Positions 5,180 to 5,616 of a stretch of 5,616 bases of DNA are shown in pieces. The DNA is from Saprospirales bacterium (GTDB lineage Bacteria; Bacteroidota; Bacteroidia; Chitinophagales; Saprospiraceae), in contig JAHEAS010000267.1 in NCBI GenBank assembly GCA_024642645.1, positions 1-5,616 on the forward strand. Reading direction: 5' to 3'. Made by a program: the position numbers and the translations under genes. Positions within the stretch are counted from its first letter, which is position 1. Each line of letters starts with the position of its first letter. The notes beneath the pieces were generated by a model. That model did not search any database and was not told where the DNA came from. It saw nothing but the letters and a program-made list of their open reading frames with translations.

Positions 5180-5616
5180 TTGATAGTTAATATTTTACGA
5201 AAAATAGGCTTGGTCGCCTGCTGTTGGATGGTCACTTTATTGGCCTTCGGCCAAAACGAAATTACATTCGAGGCAGAAACCGACGCTCGACAGGTGGTCG
5301 TCAACGGCTATTTCGAAGTAACATTTAAGCTAAAAAATGCAAACGGGACACAGTTTGCACCGCCCAGCTTCAAGGGTTTTGTGGTGGTGGCAGGTCCAAA
5401 CACTATCAGTTCAATGAATATTGTGAACGGCAATGTGAGCCGTGAGATGGGTTTTGGCTATACACTGCAACCGACCAAGGTTGGAAAGTTCGCCATTGAA
5501 AGTGCATCCGTGAAGGCCAATGGCAAGCTGATGCGTTCAGCGCCGATTGAAGTAGAAGTAGTGAAGGGTATTGCAAAGCCAGGAGCGACCTCAGACGAGC
5601 AATTTTTTGTCCGGGT
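5180..5616 (+). CDS. batD: BatD family aerotolerance protein, N-terminal part
   Basis: BatD is an envelope protein of the Bat (Bacteroides aerotolerance) cluster, usually encoded near the von Willebrand-domain proteins BatA/BatB and the TPR protein BatC; its biochemical role is not well defined. Here 145 codons remain open to the window edge, roughly a quarter of the usual length of nearly 600. The start is not ATG: the frame opens after a stop at 5150-5152, and TTG at 5180 (or GTG at 5165) gives a proper signal peptide (IVNILRKIGLVACCWMVTLL, then AFG before QNE). The only ATG nearby (5228) would cut the signal peptide to a stub. The mature start ITFEAETDARQVVVNGYFEV and the motifs AGPNTISSMNIVNG (71-84) and YTLQPTKVGKFAIES (94-108) are typical of BatD beta-rich domains. 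It is divergent from grpE. Frame and family are well supported; the exact start is not. Confidence 0.85.
   Translation, partial: MIVNILRKIGLVACCWMVTLLAFGQNEITFEAETDARQVVVNGYFEVTFKLKNANGTQFAPPSFKGFVVVAGPNTISSMNIVNGNVSREMGFGYTLQPTKVGKFAIESASVKANGKLMRSAPIEVEVVKGIAKPGATSDEQFFVR

Noticed and set aside
1..5616. tRNA or rRNA genes
   Set aside because: I saw no cloverleaf-like segment with a TTCGA-type loop and acceptor stem in the intergenic gaps, and no rRNA-like sequence.

Overview
The window looks like ordinary chromosome from a member of the Bacteroidota. Evidence: a batD gene, a short serA-type dehydrogenase without an ACT domain, a grpE-dnaJ pair, A-rich leaders without clear Shine-Dalgarno sequences, and several matches to the Bacteroidota -7 promoter element TAnnTTTG. 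A Saprospiria- or Chitinophagia-like host is plausible, but the sequence alone does not settle it.

Layout, left to right. (1) 1-185, minus strand: the N-terminal 61 codons of an unrecognised secreted protein. (2) 186-406: a divergent intergenic region holding a -7 element for the left gene and three separate inverted repeats in front of serA. (3) 407-1354, plus strand: a D-3-phosphoglycerate dehydrogenase-type enzyme (serA). (4) 1341-1416: an inverted array with an exact 8-base period that covers the stop codons of both convergent genes. (5) 1405-2955, minus strand: a membrane-anchored subtilisin-family (S8) protease with four predicted N-terminal membrane segments. (6) 2956-3126: its promoter region, then the terminator of the chaperone operon. 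(7) 3127-5015, minus strand: grpE followed by dnaJ, separated by a second inverted array that also has an 8-base period (4326-4416). (8) 5016-5179: a divergent intergenic region with a dyad overlapping a possible batD promoter. (9) 5180 to the right edge, plus strand: the first 145 codons of batD.

How the genes relate. GrpE and DnaJ are co-chaperones of Hsp70 (DnaK, not in the window) and form a two-gene operon ending in a clear intrinsic terminator. BatD (an envelope protein of the Bat aerotolerance cluster) is transcribed away from them. The S8 protease is predicted to face the periplasm, so it is also an envelope protein. serA belongs to serine biosynthesis and has no obvious link to its neighbours.

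The most unusual signal is not a gene. The two arrays between serA and the protease and between grpE and dnaJ share one architecture: octanucleotide-periodic repeats in two inverted arms beside stop codons, but with different octamer consensus sequences (nnnnAATT and GTGTTTGT-like). They may belong to a family of intergenic elements that expands by octamer duplication and folds into long hairpins. I found no new multi-gene defence or metabolic system.
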